From Bacteroidota bacterium (lineage in GTDB: Bacteria; Bacteroidota; Bacteroidia; Palsa-965): 49,080 bases of DNA. The stretch is taken from contig JACQAM010000002.1 in assembly GCA_016194975.1 (NCBI GenBank), forward strand, positions 1 through 49,080, given 5' to 3'. Each line of letters starts with the position of its first letter. The first letter of the stretch is position 1. The notes beneath the pieces were generated by a model, which saw only the letters and a list, made by a program, of their open reading frames with translations, made no database searches and had not been told where the DNA came from. Both the position numbers and the translations under genes were made by a program. This document shows, in pieces, positions 7,637 through 16,204 of this stretch.

Positions 7637-7948
7637 GGAGGAATAATTCCATTCCACAAAATGAAAATTGTTTTTTCTGAGTTCAGTATTTTTTCGAGAA
7701 TGGCTGATTCTGGCACTATTTCCATCGGATTCTGCGATTTCTCATTTCCAAATGATATTAGTTATGAACAGAGATTTTTATTTAATAGCTTGATTTTCAA
7801 AAATTTATCATTCATAAACAATCCTGTTCTGTCGACGAACTTCAAATATTCTTCGACGGGTATTGACTTTTAGGAAAGAGGTTTGTACTTTTGCGCCCGA
7901 ATTCACCCTGTTAAATGGTGGTGATAAACCGGCAAACAAAACAAAAAA
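7637..7948. other. 312-bp gap: promoter only
   Basis: The A/T-rich stretch could encode 70 residues at 7661-7873, but composition, lack of any family look and a promoter at its end argue against a gene. The only supported content is the promoter at 7863-7893. Confidence 0.5.
7863..7893 (+). promoter_or_regulatory. Bacteroidota-type promoter for lipoprotein gene
   Basis: The -33-like ATTGAC (7862-7867) and an exact TAnnTTTG box, TACTTTTG (7886-7893), are 20 bases apart if ATTG is taken as the -33 element. It is followed by a leader of about 50 bases to the ATG at 7949. This is the best two-part promoter seen in the window. Confidence 0.65.
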
Positions 7949-8344
7949 ATGAAAAATCTCGCAGCAGTTCTCTTTATTTCTTTCTCATTTTTTCTCGCAT
8001 CGTGCGAAAAAGAAGAACTTCCAACTCCGGCAACTACCGGTACTACAGCAACAACTTCCACGGTTTCTGTTGAATACCGCGTATCATCAGTTTCCGGTCA
8101 TTTCACTGCAACTTATTCTGTAATGGAAAACGGGGCGATGACTGAAAAAACTTATAACTACGACAGAACTCAGAATTCTATCACGTTCAACACGGCACCG
8201 GGAACAAATCTTTCTGTGAAAGCTCACAATTCAATTCCTTCCGGCGATGAAGTAGAAGTGGAGATCTGGGTGAACGGAGCGCTTTTCAAATCCGGAACGG
8301 CTGATGCGCCGGGTGCAATTGCAATTGCTGAAGGAAAATACTGA
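7949..8344 (+). CDS. Small surface lipoprotein
   Basis: The protein has 131 residues. The lipoprotein signal MKNLAAVLFISFSFFLASC puts the lipidated Cys at 19. It is followed by the acidic EKEELP, similar to the acidic lipoprotein export signals that direct Bacteroidota lipoproteins to the cell surface. A short Thr-rich linker (30-42) precedes a roughly 90-residue beta-rich domain (VEYRVSSVSGHFTATYSVME through VEIWVNGALFKSGTADAPG), probably a single beta sandwich; no named family is recognised. It has its own promoter (7863-7893) and a strong terminator (8374-8401), so it is expressed alone. Function unknown. Confidence 0.85.
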   Translation: MKNLAAVLFISFSFFLASCEKEELPTPATTGTTATTSTVSVEYRVSSVSGHFTATYSVMENGAMTEKTYNYDRTQNSITFNTAPGTNLSVKAHNSIPSGDEVEVEIWVNGALFKSGTADAPGAIAIAEGKY

Positions 8345-8373
8345 CCCAGGAAAAACCCATAACCCCGAAAGAG

Positions 8374-8401
8374 ACCCGCACAATCAGATGCGGGTTTTTT
8401 T
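8374..8401 (+). terminator. Rho-independent terminator
   Basis: A perfect 7-bp stem, ACCCGCA (8374-8380) and TGCGGGT (8389-8395) with an 8-base loop, is followed by seven T residues. It closes the lipoprotein gene 30 bp after its stop codon. Confidence 0.85.
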
Positions 8402-8438
8402 ATTTCCCGCTGTGAATGTTTCCTAAATTCGTGTCCGC

Positions 8439-9764
8439 ATGAAAACAATTCTCATCATCGGTGCCGGCCGGTCTTCTTCTTCACTCATTCATTACCTGCT
8501 GACCGAAGGAAAAAAAATAAATTGGAAGATCAGAGTGGGGGATGCCGATGAACAAGCTGCATTTGCGAAAGTGAAAAGTTTTAAAAACGGTCATGGTTTT
8601 CGTCTTGACATTCACGATGAAAAGCAACGTGAAAAAGAAATTTCAGGATCCGATATTGTTGTTTCCATGCTTCCGGCTTCCATGCATGGCGCTGTTGCAA
8701 AAGATTGTGTGCGTCTTGGAAAAAGCCTTGTCACTGCGTCATACGTTTCCGAAGAAATGAGATCGTTCGATAAAGAAGCGAAAAAGAAAAAAATAATTCT
8801 TCTCAACGAGATCGGCCTCGATCCGGGGATCGATCACATGTCGGCGATGGAGATTATTTCGCGGATAAAAAATTCCGGCGGAGAAATGAATGCATTCTAT
8901 TCTTATACGGGCGGACTTGTAGCGCCGGAATCGAACGATAATCCATGGGGATATAAATTTTCCTGGAATCCGAGGAATGTAATTCTTGCAGGACAAAGCA
9001 CGGCACAATTCATTGAGAATGGCAAATACAAATACCTTCCCTATTATCGATTGTTTGCAGAAGCAAAAACAATTGAAGTGGATGGCTACGGAAAATTCGA
9101 CGCTTATGCCAACCGCGATTCACTCAGTTATCGCAGCGTTTACGGGCTGGAAAATATTCCAACAATGCTGCGTGGCACTTTGCGTGCAGAAGGATATTGC
9201 AAAGCATGGAATATTTTTGTGCAGGCCGGATTCACAGATGACAGTTACAAGGTCAGCGATTCAGAAAACATTACGTATGCACAATTCTGCGAATCGTTTT
9301 TACCGGAAGGAAAAGGTTCGCTGAAAAAAAGAATGGCTCTTCTCGCCGGGCTGAAAGAAAATGATGAAGCAATGAAGAAAGTGGAGTGGACCGGAATATT
9401 TTCGAATGATGAATTCATTTTGAAAAATGCATCACCTGCGCAGGTGCTCCAGGCATTGCTCGAGAAAAAATGGAAATTGCAACACGGCGATAAGGACATG
9501 ATCGTGATGCAACATCGTTTTGAATATTCGCTCAAGGGAAAAGAGCATCATCTCACTTCATCTCTTGTCGTTAAAGGAGAAGATGAAATTCATACCGCAA
9601 TGGCGAAAACTGTCGGGCTTCCTGCGGCGATCGCGGTGAAACTTATTCTCACCGGGAAGATCGCACGTACAGGCGTGTGCGTTCCTGTACACGCTGACAT
9701 CTACGCGCCCGTGCTGGAAGAATTGAAATCTTTCGGAATAAAATTCAGCGAAAAGAAAAATTAA
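8439..9764 (+). CDS. Saccharopine dehydrogenase family protein (LYS9-like)
   Basis: The protein has 441 residues. The N-terminal Rossmann fold carries the dinucleotide loop ILIIGAGRSSSSL (4-16), then SDIVVSMLPASMHGAVAKDC and LNEIGLDPGIDHMSAMEII (about 122-140), which are landmarks of saccharopine reductase/dehydrogenase. The reaction joins or splits saccharopine, glutamate and aminoadipate semialdehyde with NAD(P)H. Because this genome also has lysC and lysA for the diaminopimelate pathway, a role in lysine breakdown is more likely than in synthesis; this is inference. A weak -7 box, TAAATTCG (8424-8431), lies seven bases before the ATG. It overlaps the convergent gene by 4 bp at its 3' end. 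Confidence 0.9.
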   Translation: MKTILIIGAGRSSSSLIHYLLTEGKKINWKIRVGDADEQAAFAKVKSFKNGHGFRLDIHDEKQREKEISGSDIVVSMLPASMHGAVAKDCVRLGKSLVTASYVSEEMRSFDKEAKKKKIILLNEIGLDPGIDHMSAMEIISRIKNSGGEMNAFYSYTGGLVAPESNDNPWGYKFSWNPRNVILAGQSTAQFIENGKYKYLPYYRLFAEAKTIEVDGYGKFDAYANRDSLSYRSVYGLENIPTMLRGTLRAEGYCKAWNIFVQAGFTDDSYKVSDSENITYAQFCESFLPEGKGSLKKRMALLAGLKENDEAMKKVEWTGIFSNDEFILKNASPAQVLQALLEKKWKLQHGDKDMIVMQHRFEYSLKGKEHHLTSSLVVKGEDEIHTAMAKTVGLPAAIAVKLILTGKIARTGVCVPVHADIYAPVLEELKSFGIKFSEKKN

Positions 9765-10174
9765 TTTCCTGATCGGCGGAATCTTTTCGGCCGGCCTAAT
9801 TCTTCGGTCGGAACTGTTGAAGCGCTGTCGGCTTTAGGCGCACTGTTTGCAGAACCACTTTTGCTTTTATCCGGCTGTTGCTGTCCCGGTTCGTCAATGG
9901 TAATTGAACCAGCGCCGCTACCGCCACCGGATGCATTTTTCGGATTTACGGCTGCGCTGTCCGTGGTTTTCTGATCATTTTGATAAGTAGGACGGCTTTG
10001 TCCGCCTTCATCGATCGTGATCCCCCCGCTTGAATTAGAACTTCCCGGCGCAGGACTTTCTTTCTGTTCCGCGTTTGATTTTTTCGATTTCGATTTTCCT
10101 TTTTTTGTTTCCTGCGTTTGTGCAAAAGCAAATGCAGTGAGAAAAATTGCGAAGATGGTGAAGAGCCGTTTCAT
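9761..10174 (-). CDS. Small exported protein with duplicated ITIDE motif
   Basis: The protein has 137 residues. The signal peptide MKRLFTIFAIFLTAFAFAQ is followed by a Lys/Ser-rich low-complexity region (KKGKSKSKKSNAEQKES). Two copies of a short motif follow, SSGGITIDEGGQSRP and GAGSITIDEPGQQQP, separated by about 35 polar residues, and the tail is basic (GRPKRFRRSGN). Apart from the motif it appears disordered. No family is recognised. It is the last gene of a leftward run of exported proteins starting at 15003 and lies 61 bp beyond the collagen/SPOR gene. Its 3' end overlaps the saccharopine dehydrogenase gene by four bases. Confidence 0.72.
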   Translation of the reverse strand: MKRLFTIFAIFLTAFAFAQTQETKKGKSKSKKSNAEQKESPAPGSSNSSGGITIDEGGQSRPTYQNDQKTTDSAAVNPKNASGGGSGAGSITIDEPGQQQPDKSKSGSANSAPKADSASTVPTEELGRPKRFRRSGN

Positions 10175-10235
10175 GATAATAGTTTTGAAGAAGTAATTCC
10201 AAAATCAGTGCCAGAGAAAAATAGGCGACCAAAAA

Positions 10236-12494
10236 TTATTTCATCAGTTCCAGCGCTTCCGGAACTGTGACCTGTTGTCCTTTGAAGTAAGCGATAACAA
10301 ATGCATCATCGAATCCCATCGATTTCAGTTGGTCTTTCATTGCAACTATTTTCTGATAATCATTCGTGCTTCCAACTGTGTAACGATTCAATCCGGCTGC
10401 CGTAACATCGGTCTTCACATCTTTCACATTGCTGAGTTTAGAAGTGAAATCAGATGGCGGTGTGTTTTTGAAAACGCCGAGCTGCACGCGGAATTCTATA
10501 AGATTTTTCACGTTGGCACTCTGCTGCGTGCTGTCTGAAAGATTTTCTTTTTCGTGTTTTACATAAATGGCGCCGGCTTTCTCCAGCGGAATTCGTTTTC
10601 CTCCCTGATAAGCCGTGATGAATGCACCGTTGTATCCTTTCACATTCAATTGCGCTTTTGCATTCGCTGCATCCTGGAAGGTTGAATAAGATCCACTCAT
10701 GTATTTGTACAATCCGTCTTCCGTTTTGAAAACAGAAAGGTTTGGCACATCAGCAAACGTACTTCGTGATATAGGATGGCTGAATGCTCCCAGCTGAACA
10801 CGGAATACAATGCAGGTATCACATCCGGGAACTCCGGGATCGCCGGAAATTTCTCCGGTTGAACCGGTGCTTCCTGTAGCGCCGTGTGTTCCCGTACTTC
10901 CTGTTGCACCATGTGTGCCTGTGCTTCCTGTTGCACCATGTGTTCCCGTACTTCCTGTAGCGCCAACAATTCCTGTTGCTCCCGTTGCGCCAACAATTCC
11001 TGTTGCTCCCGTTGAGCCCGTTGCACCATTCACAAAAATATCTTTCACTTCAATGAATTTTCCATCTGCATTTTTGTAAACGATCACCGGATCTTTGAAT
11101 CCCTGCGCTTCGAGTTGTTTTCTTCTTTTCTCAGCAGAAAGAACATCAGGAAAATTTCCTGCTACATAAATTGTAGAAGAGTCGGGGAGAAAAACACCGC
11201 TCACATCAGATTCACTCAGCAATTTGGTCATGAAGGTTGTGGAAATTCCTTTACTGTAAGTTCCGAGTGAAACCATGTACATTTTTCTTCCGGCGCCACC
11301 TGTACCAGTGAGATCCTGCCCGCTGTGAAGAATCACATGCGTTGCAAAAAGTTCACCGGTTGAATCGTTGTAAAGATCCCAGCGATGCTGAATCATAGAA
11401 TCTGTGAGAGTAACTCCCTGCTCATCGGTGAAAGATCCGCGGGAAGAACCGAGTTCTTTATCCATATAGTCAGCGGTGTGATCGGCATCATCATCAAGCG
11501 GACAACCGAGTTTATCAACCGGAACACCGTGTGGAGTCAGGCCGCATGAATCTATGAGATCGGGTACGCCATCGCCATCATAATCTTCATCATTGAATAC
11601 GAGAATCTCATTGTTATTTTCATTTTCACCCGAGGTATCAATATCCTGTTTACTGTTGATGTTGTAGCGGATAGATAAAGCCGTAAAAAGAAAATTATCA
11701 TTCTTCGCAGTTCCGGCGCGATTACCTAAACTTTTATCTGTAACTCCATCAATATAATCGGTCATTGTAAAATGAACTGACGTTCCTATTCTTGCATCAA
11801 GCTGATCAGTAAGTTTCATTTTAAATCCGATACCGACAGGAATAGACCACGAACGCTCAGAATATTTTCCGAAACCATCGAGATTCAATTCGCGCACATC
11901 CGTTTCGTAAGTGAAATCGCGCGTGAGAAAAGTTGCCAGCGCTGCATTCGGATCATTTTCCGGAAGACTGCGAATGGATCCGTCACTCCAGTAATTATAA
12001 AAATTTCCATTCTTATCCTTGAGATCAGTCTTGGTAAGAAATTCAAAGGATTCGAAACCGAATGTTACATAAGGAAAAACAGAATGCTTTCCTCCATCAA
12101 TGAAATTGCTGAAATCATATTCGAGTTCAACGCCACCCATTCTTATCTGTGATTCAAAATTCAGGTTACGATAAATGAGATGTTCATTCGCACCGAGTTT
12201 TCCAAAAATAGAATAGAATCCGAATCGCAAACATGGAGTGATCGCCTGCTGAATAATAACCTGGTAACCTACGCGGCTTACAGAGGGACTCACAAGATGT
12301 TTTGAATACAGATCGCCATAGTAAGACATGAGGCCCGTACCCACACCGATCGTAGGATTAAAGACAAGCGGTTTCTGCTCCGTTTTTGCTCCGGTAGCAT
12401 GCGAAAGAGTCAACGAGGATTCTTGCGCGCTGATCTGCAGATGGGGTGTCAGCAGCCCGATAAGGATCAGGCCTGTCAGCTTCAAATGGGTCAT
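10236..12494 (-). CDS. Outer-membrane barrel protein with TSP3, collagen-like and SPOR segments
   Basis: The protein has 752 residues in five parts. (1) A signal peptide ends near LQISAQ. (2) An outer-membrane-type beta domain covers about 35-280, paralogous to the 13729 gene product (shared [19 protein letters not shown] block). (3) Thrombospondin type-3 calcium repeats follow ([39 protein letters not shown]). (4) A SPOR-like unit ([11 protein letters not shown]) leads to 68 residues of Gly-X-Y triplets rich in [12 protein letters not shown]. (5) Two C-terminal SPOR-like repeats begin [11 protein letters not shown] and [15 protein letters not shown] domains bind denuded septal peptidoglycan, so the protein may link the outer membrane to the wall. 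It is the third gene of an operon, 31 bp after the preceding gene. Confidence 0.82.
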   Translation of the reverse strand: MTHLKLTGLILIGLLTPHLQISAQESSLTLSHATGAKTEQKPLVFNPTIGVGTGLMSYYGDLYSKHLVSPSVSRVGYQVIIQQAITPCLRFGFYSIFGKLGANEHLIYRNLNFESQIRMGGVELEYDFSNFIDGGKHSVFPYVTFGFESFEFLTKTDLKDKNGNFYNYWSDGSIRSLPENDPNAALATFLTRDFTYETDVRELNLDGFGKYSERSWSIPVGIGFKMKLTDQLDARIGTSVHFTMTDYIDGVTDKSLGNRAGTAKNDNFLFTALSIRYNINSKQDIDTSGENENNNEILVFNDEDYDGDGVPDLIDSCGLTPHGVPVDKLGCPLDDDADHTADYMDKELGSSRGSFTDEQGVTLTDSMIQHRWDLYNDSTGELFATHVILHSGQDLTGTGGAGRKMYMVSLGTYSKGISTTFMTKLLSESDVSGVFLPDSSTIYVAGNFPDVLSAEKRRKQLEAQGFKDPVIVYKNADGKFIEVKDIFVNGATGSTGATGIVGATGATGIVGATGSTGTHGATGSTGTHGATGSTGTHGATGSTGSTGEISGDPGVPGCDTCIVFRVQLGAFSHPISRSTFADVPNLSVFKTEDGLYKYMSGSYSTFQDAANAKAQLNVKGYNGAFITAYQGGKRIPLEKAGAIYVKHEKENLSDSTQQSANVKNLIEFRVQLGVFKNTPPSDFTSKLSNVKDVKTDVTAAGLNRYTVGSTNDYQKIVAMKDQLKSMGFDDAFVIAYFKGQQVTVPEALELMK
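10824..11027 (-). repeat. Collagen-like Gly-X-Y coding repeat
   Basis: The 204 bp encode 68 residues in which every third residue is Gly. The middle part repeats a 27-bp unit (nine residues, GTHGATGST) three times, flanked by GIVGATGAT copies. The near-identical units make copy-number change by slippage or recombination likely. Confidence 0.85.
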
Positions 12495-12525
12495 TAATAC
12501 AAAAATAGCAAGAATGAACGAATGC

Positions 12526-13707
12526 TCACTGCACCCATTTCTGGCTCGTGATCATGAGCGCCTCCTGTACGGTAATGCGGGTACCGGAATTGTAGGCAGT
12601 AACAAACGGGCCAACCACTCCTTTTGCCTTCACTTCCTCACGGTGATTCCTTGCATCTCCATAAACTGTGAATGAACCAACCGTATATTTATTGAGGCCG
12701 TTATGCTGTTCCATATTTATATTTTCTGAAATGCTGTAAGTGCTTTTGTAGTAAGAGATCGGTACACGCCGACTCATTGCTGCAATCTGAACACTATATT
12801 TTACACCGGCGCCTGTCTTCGCCTGCTGTTGCTGTTGCTGTTGCTGTTGGTTGTCAACAACAACTTGCGTCTCTTTCACTTTCACAATCGATGCGGAGGT
12901 TTGCACTACTTTACCTGTGCCATTTTCCACATAGGAGAAAAAGCCGGTTATAGTTTGCGGCCCGCTCACATCGGGAGAAACAATGACTTTATATTTTATG
13001 TTCAATGAATTTTTTTGCGGCAATGCCCACCAGGAAAATTTCGCTTTGTTATTTTCAAATTTAAAATCAGATCCATCGGCGTCGATTACCTGTGCAGAAA
13101 AACCAGCGGGCAATGAATCTTCGAATTTTCCAAAGCTGGAAAGATCATCTTTGCCAATGGAAATACTCACTTCGAATGAACCGGAAACTTCATCGGCAGG
13201 AACAGTGCGGTCAGCATGAACATCTGCTGCAGGTTTCGCTGTTGAATCAGTATGCGAATCCACAACCTGGGTTCCACTTTCACCGGTCACATTCACTTTT
13301 AATGGTGTCAGTTGAATATTGCTGGGAAGATTATCTACAGTGTGAGAAATTTTGCTGGAAAGTTCGAAGGTGCCGGAAGCTGTTGCGGGTGGAGTGACTT
13401 TGTAAGAAATTTTCAATTCAGGAGTATCGCCCACGCGCGACCAGAGAAATTTCACAATTTGTTTTTCAAACATGAATGAAGAACCATCGGTTTCCACTTT
13501 TTCTGCGGTCCATCCTTCAGGAAGATTCATTGCATAGCGGAGAAATCCGGTTTCGCCATTGGTCTGAATAGTGACCTCAACAGTGAAAGGTTCTCCTGCT
13601 TTTACATCAGAAGGGGCTTTTACATCAGCGGTAGGATCAGTACCCGTGATCAATTTCACGAATAGCGCGATGAAAAGATTGACAATGATGATGAGCGATC
13701 TGACCAT
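12526..13707 (-). CDS. Exported protein with two beta domains, poly-Gln linker and SPOR-like C-terminus
   Basis: The protein has 393 residues. An N-terminal hydrophobic segment ([20 protein letters not shown]) acts as signal or anchor. Two homologous roughly 110-residue beta domains follow, 25-140 and 165-285. Each has the pattern F-x-V-x-I-x-I, LP-x-G-(W/F)-x-A, (D)G-S-x-F-x-F, then V/A-K-F-x-W and I-K/S-Y-K-V; compare [19 protein letters not shown] with [19 protein letters not shown]. They resemble Ig-like or cohesin-like sandwiches but no family is certain. A nine-Gln linker precedes a SPOR-like module ([20 protein letters not shown] to the end). The position between two barrel/TSP3 genes, 21 and 31 bp away, argues for a shared envelope complex. 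Confidence 0.78.
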   Translation of the reverse strand: MVRSLIIIVNLFIALFVKLITGTDPTADVKAPSDVKAGEPFTVEVTIQTNGETGFLRYAMNLPEGWTAEKVETDGSSFMFEKQIVKFLWSRVGDTPELKISYKVTPPATASGTFELSSKISHTVDNLPSNIQLTPLKVNVTGESGTQVVDSHTDSTAKPAADVHADRTVPADEVSGSFEVSISIGKDDLSSFGKFEDSLPAGFSAQVIDADGSDFKFENNKAKFSWWALPQKNSLNIKYKVIVSPDVSGPQTITGFFSYVENGTGKVVQTSASIVKVKETQVVVDNQQQQQQQQQAKTGAGVKYSVQIAAMSRRVPISYYKSTYSISENINMEQHNGLNKYTVGSFTVYGDARNHREEVKAKGVVGPFVTAYNSGTRITVQEALMITSQKWVQ

Positions 13708-13728
13708 AGTTTTCTTTTTGTGTTATTA

Positions 13729-15003
13729 TCACTGATCAAAGAAATAATCGATAAGGCGGTTAATGCGATCTGCTGTCCAGTCACCGATCCCGTCAAAGAA
13801 ATTATCGATCACCGTATTGATCTCATCAGCGGTGATCACACAATCTTTATTGACATCAGCTGCACGGAATTCTTCGGGAATACAATCGGCGCCGGTCTTG
13901 TCAGTATGAACTTCATTGTTTCCCTGCGAAAGTGTCTGCTGTGACGGATGCGCAGCGAATGAATCGCGCTGTGCTTCGTTGAGTGAATCTTTTCGCGCCT
14001 GCTCTGCGATCTTATCGTAATCGATCGTCACTCCGTTTCCATCTACAATAGCGCCGTGTTTTGTATTGGGTTCTTTGTCGAGATAATCAGGAACGCCATC
14101 GTTGTCATCATCAAGCGGGCAACCTTTGTGATCTACTTTCACTCCTTTAGGAGTTCCCTGGCATTCATCACTTCCATCAACTACTCCGTCTCCGTCGTAA
14201 TCTTCATTCAACATTGCTTTGATATCTATTCCTTCATTTTTTTCTTTATCTACTTTTCCGAGTTTGTAATAAACCGAACATCCCATCCACCACCAGGAAT
14301 CATTGCCACCTTCTTTTACATTATCAATATAATCGGTGAACGTGAGAAAATAATTTGCGCGGACATCTACACCGAGATGATTTCCGAAATTGAATCGTGC
14401 GCCGATCCCGATCGGAATTCCAAATGTGTGTCGTGCATAATTATTCGTGCTATCGGTAAGTTTTGTTTCATACTTGTAATCGCGCTGTAGAATCGGAGAG
14501 AATTGTGCGATGGGAGAATTCTGATCCACATCGTGAATAGAACCATCTGACCAGTAGAAATATTTATTTCCATTCACATCTTTAAGGTCGCCATGCGGAT
14601 CGAAAGTCATGAATCCGAATCCTGCTGTAATAAAAGGAGCGAAGATGGAATTCCGGGGCATGATCATATCGTTATTGAAATAGAAAACGCCATTCGCTCC
14701 TACAAAGAGTATCGGTGATTCGAAATTTCTGTTCAGTGTAACGCTTCTTTCATTTTTTGAAAGCGTTCCGTAGTTCGCAAAAATTTCTGCGCCGAAATAA
14801 TTTCCGAAACGTTGTTCAACGCCAAAACGGTAAGCCGAACGGAAAGAACCGCCTGAGTGATTCGAGTGGCCAACATCGCCGGAAAAAAGAGTGAGGCCTG
14901 CGCCGCCACTGATGAGTGGCAATTCCGTGGAAGTGGATTGCGCCGATGAATAAACACTAGCGAGAAAAGCGATCATCACCAGCGGAAATTTTTTTCGCAT
15001 CAT
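13729..15003 (-). CDS. Outer-membrane barrel protein with TSP3 repeats and EF-hand-like tail
   Basis: The protein has 424 residues. The signal peptide MMRKKFPLVMIAFLASVYSSAQ precedes a beta-barrel-like domain at about 28-265, paralogous to the 10236 product. Thrombospondin type-3 repeats follow ([40 protein letters not shown]), then a polar linker. The C-terminal EF-hand-like loop DVNKDCVITADE has D, N, D, T and E at ligand positions and is followed by NTVIDNFFDG and RINRLIDYFFDQ helices, similar to one dockerin half-repeat. It is the first gene of the four-gene leftward unit, with a TAGTTTTG box 56 bp upstream. The role is probably calcium-stabilised envelope structure. A second ATG at 15000 is an equal start choice. 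Confidence 0.8.
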   Translation of the reverse strand: MMRKKFPLVMIAFLASVYSSAQSTSTELPLISGGAGLTLFSGDVGHSNHSGGSFRSAYRFGVEQRFGNYFGAEIFANYGTLSKNERSVTLNRNFESPILFVGANGVFYFNNDMIMPRNSIFAPFITAGFGFMTFDPHGDLKDVNGNKYFYWSDGSIHDVDQNSPIAQFSPILQRDYKYETKLTDSTNNYARHTFGIPIGIGARFNFGNHLGVDVRANYFLTFTDYIDNVKEGGNDSWWWMGCSVYYKLGKVDKEKNEGIDIKAMLNEDYDGDGVVDGSDECQGTPKGVKVDHKGCPLDDDNDGVPDYLDKEPNTKHGAIVDGNGVTIDYDKIAEQARKDSLNEAQRDSFAAHPSQQTLSQGNNEVHTDKTGADCIPEEFRAADVNKDCVITADEINTVIDNFFDGIGDWTADRINRLIDYFFDQ

Positions 15004-15058
15004 GGGTTCCTAATTGCGGATCCGCAATAAACTGATTGCAGCACAATACGGATCGGAG

Positions 15059-15066
15059 CAAAACTA
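15059..15066 (-). promoter_or_regulatory. -7 box of the envelope operon
   Basis: Read leftwards this is TAGTTTTG, an exact TAnnTTTG, giving a leader of about 50 bases before the ATG at 15003. The -33 region has only A/T-rich sequence and no clean TTTG. Confidence 0.45.
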
Positions 15067-15254
15067 TTTTATGCCACCCTGCGAAAATTTACCGGCGAGC
15101 TTAGTTTTAAACAGTGATTTGTTAATGGGGCGTGCACAATTCTCATTTCTCATTGGGGAAAAACGAAAATCGCTGTGAAGAAAAGAGGAAGGAGGGAACA
15201 GGCGGGGTTGTTAACAATCGAATGTTGAAAGCGAGAAAAATGAAATCTCCGGAA

Positions 15255-15962
15255 TCAGAAATTCGGCTTCAACATATACTTCGAATAAAAATCGTTGATG
15301 ATCTTCACCGCTTCATCGGCAGTATCCACCACATGGAAAAGTTCAAGATCATCGGGGCTCACATTTTTTTCTTTAGCAAGCATGGTGCTGCGTATCCAGT
15401 TCACCAATCCATTCCAGTATTCTGTGCCCACGAGCACAACAGGGTAATGCGCGATCTTCGAAGTCTGCACGAGCGTGAGCGCTTCGAATAATTCATCAAG
15501 CGTTCCGAATCCGCCGGGCATGGCAATGAATCCCTGGGAATATTTCAGGAAAATAGTTTTTCGCACGAAGAAATAATCGAAGTTGATATTCTTGTCGTGA
15601 TCTACGTAAAGATTCGCTGATTGCTCGAAAGGAAGCCGGATATTCAATCCTACTGATTTTCCTTTTCCGGCTTTCGCTCCTTTATTTCCTGCTTCCATAA
15701 TTCCCGGTCCGCCACCGGTGATCACACCGTAACCTTCCAGCGTTAGTTTCATTGCTATTTCTTCAGCAAGCTGGTAATATTTATTGTGAGATTTCGTGCG
15801 GGCCGATCCGAAAAGGGAAACGCACGGGCCGATCTTCTGCATTTTTTCAAATCCCTCTACAAACTCCGACATGATCTTGAATATCTGCCAGGAGTCGCCC
15901 GCTTTTATTTCACTCCAGTCTTTTTCTGCAAAGGCACGGCGGATCTTATCTTCATTGGTCAT
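15255..15962 (-). CDS. LOG family protein (cytokinin-type riboside 5'-monophosphate phosphoribohydrolase)
   Basis: The protein has 235 residues of the TIGR00730 Rossmann family, often misnamed lysine decarboxylase. It shows CVSLFGSARTK near 47-57, VITGGGPGIMEAGNKGAKAG near 95-114, and the signature MPGGFGTLDELFEALT near 168-183 (PGGxGTxxE). Family members cleave nucleoside monophosphates such as AMP or N6-modified AMP to base plus ribose 5-phosphate. The bacterial role may be purine salvage rather than hormone production. The protein should be cytoplasmic. It stands alone, with about 250 bp on either side that hold no clear signals. Confidence 0.92.
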   Translation of the reverse strand: MTNEDKIRRAFAEKDWSEIKAGDSWQIFKIMSEFVEGFEKMQKIGPCVSLFGSARTKSHNKYYQLAEEIAMKLTLEGYGVITGGGPGIMEAGNKGAKAGKGKSVGLNIRLPFEQSANLYVDHDKNINFDYFFVRKTIFLKYSQGFIAMPGGFGTLDELFEALTLVQTSKIAHYPVVLVGTEYWNGLVNWIRSTMLAKEKNVSPDDLELFHVVDTADEAVKIINDFYSKYMLKPNF

Positions 15963-16204
15963 AAATAGCAGGAGTAAGTGAATAGAGATTTCAATTCAAA
16001 TTTTCTTTTCTTGGAAACGATCGGGGGAAATAAGGGCTTTGCGAAAATGTATTGAATTGATTGCACTTGTTTAACGAATAGAGAAGGTGAATGTTTCAGT
16101 GTAAAAGTAACCTTTGGCCTCTATAACGTATTTTAACGTATGATTTTGAATAATGATTTTCTGCAACCGTTGAATGCTGAAATTTATTCGTTGCTTCTTT
16201 GCTT

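Noticed and set aside
7661-7873. Short open frame of 70 residues
   Set aside because: Low-complexity Phe/Ser composition, no family look, and it ends at a strong promoter for the next gene.
9761-9764. Overlap of saccharopine dehydrogenase with the convergent gene as a sign of error
   Set aside because: A 4-bp convergent overlap is common and both reading frames are well supported.
10810-11079. Rightward Pro/Val-rich open frame
   Set aside because: Antisense reading of the collagen-like repeat.
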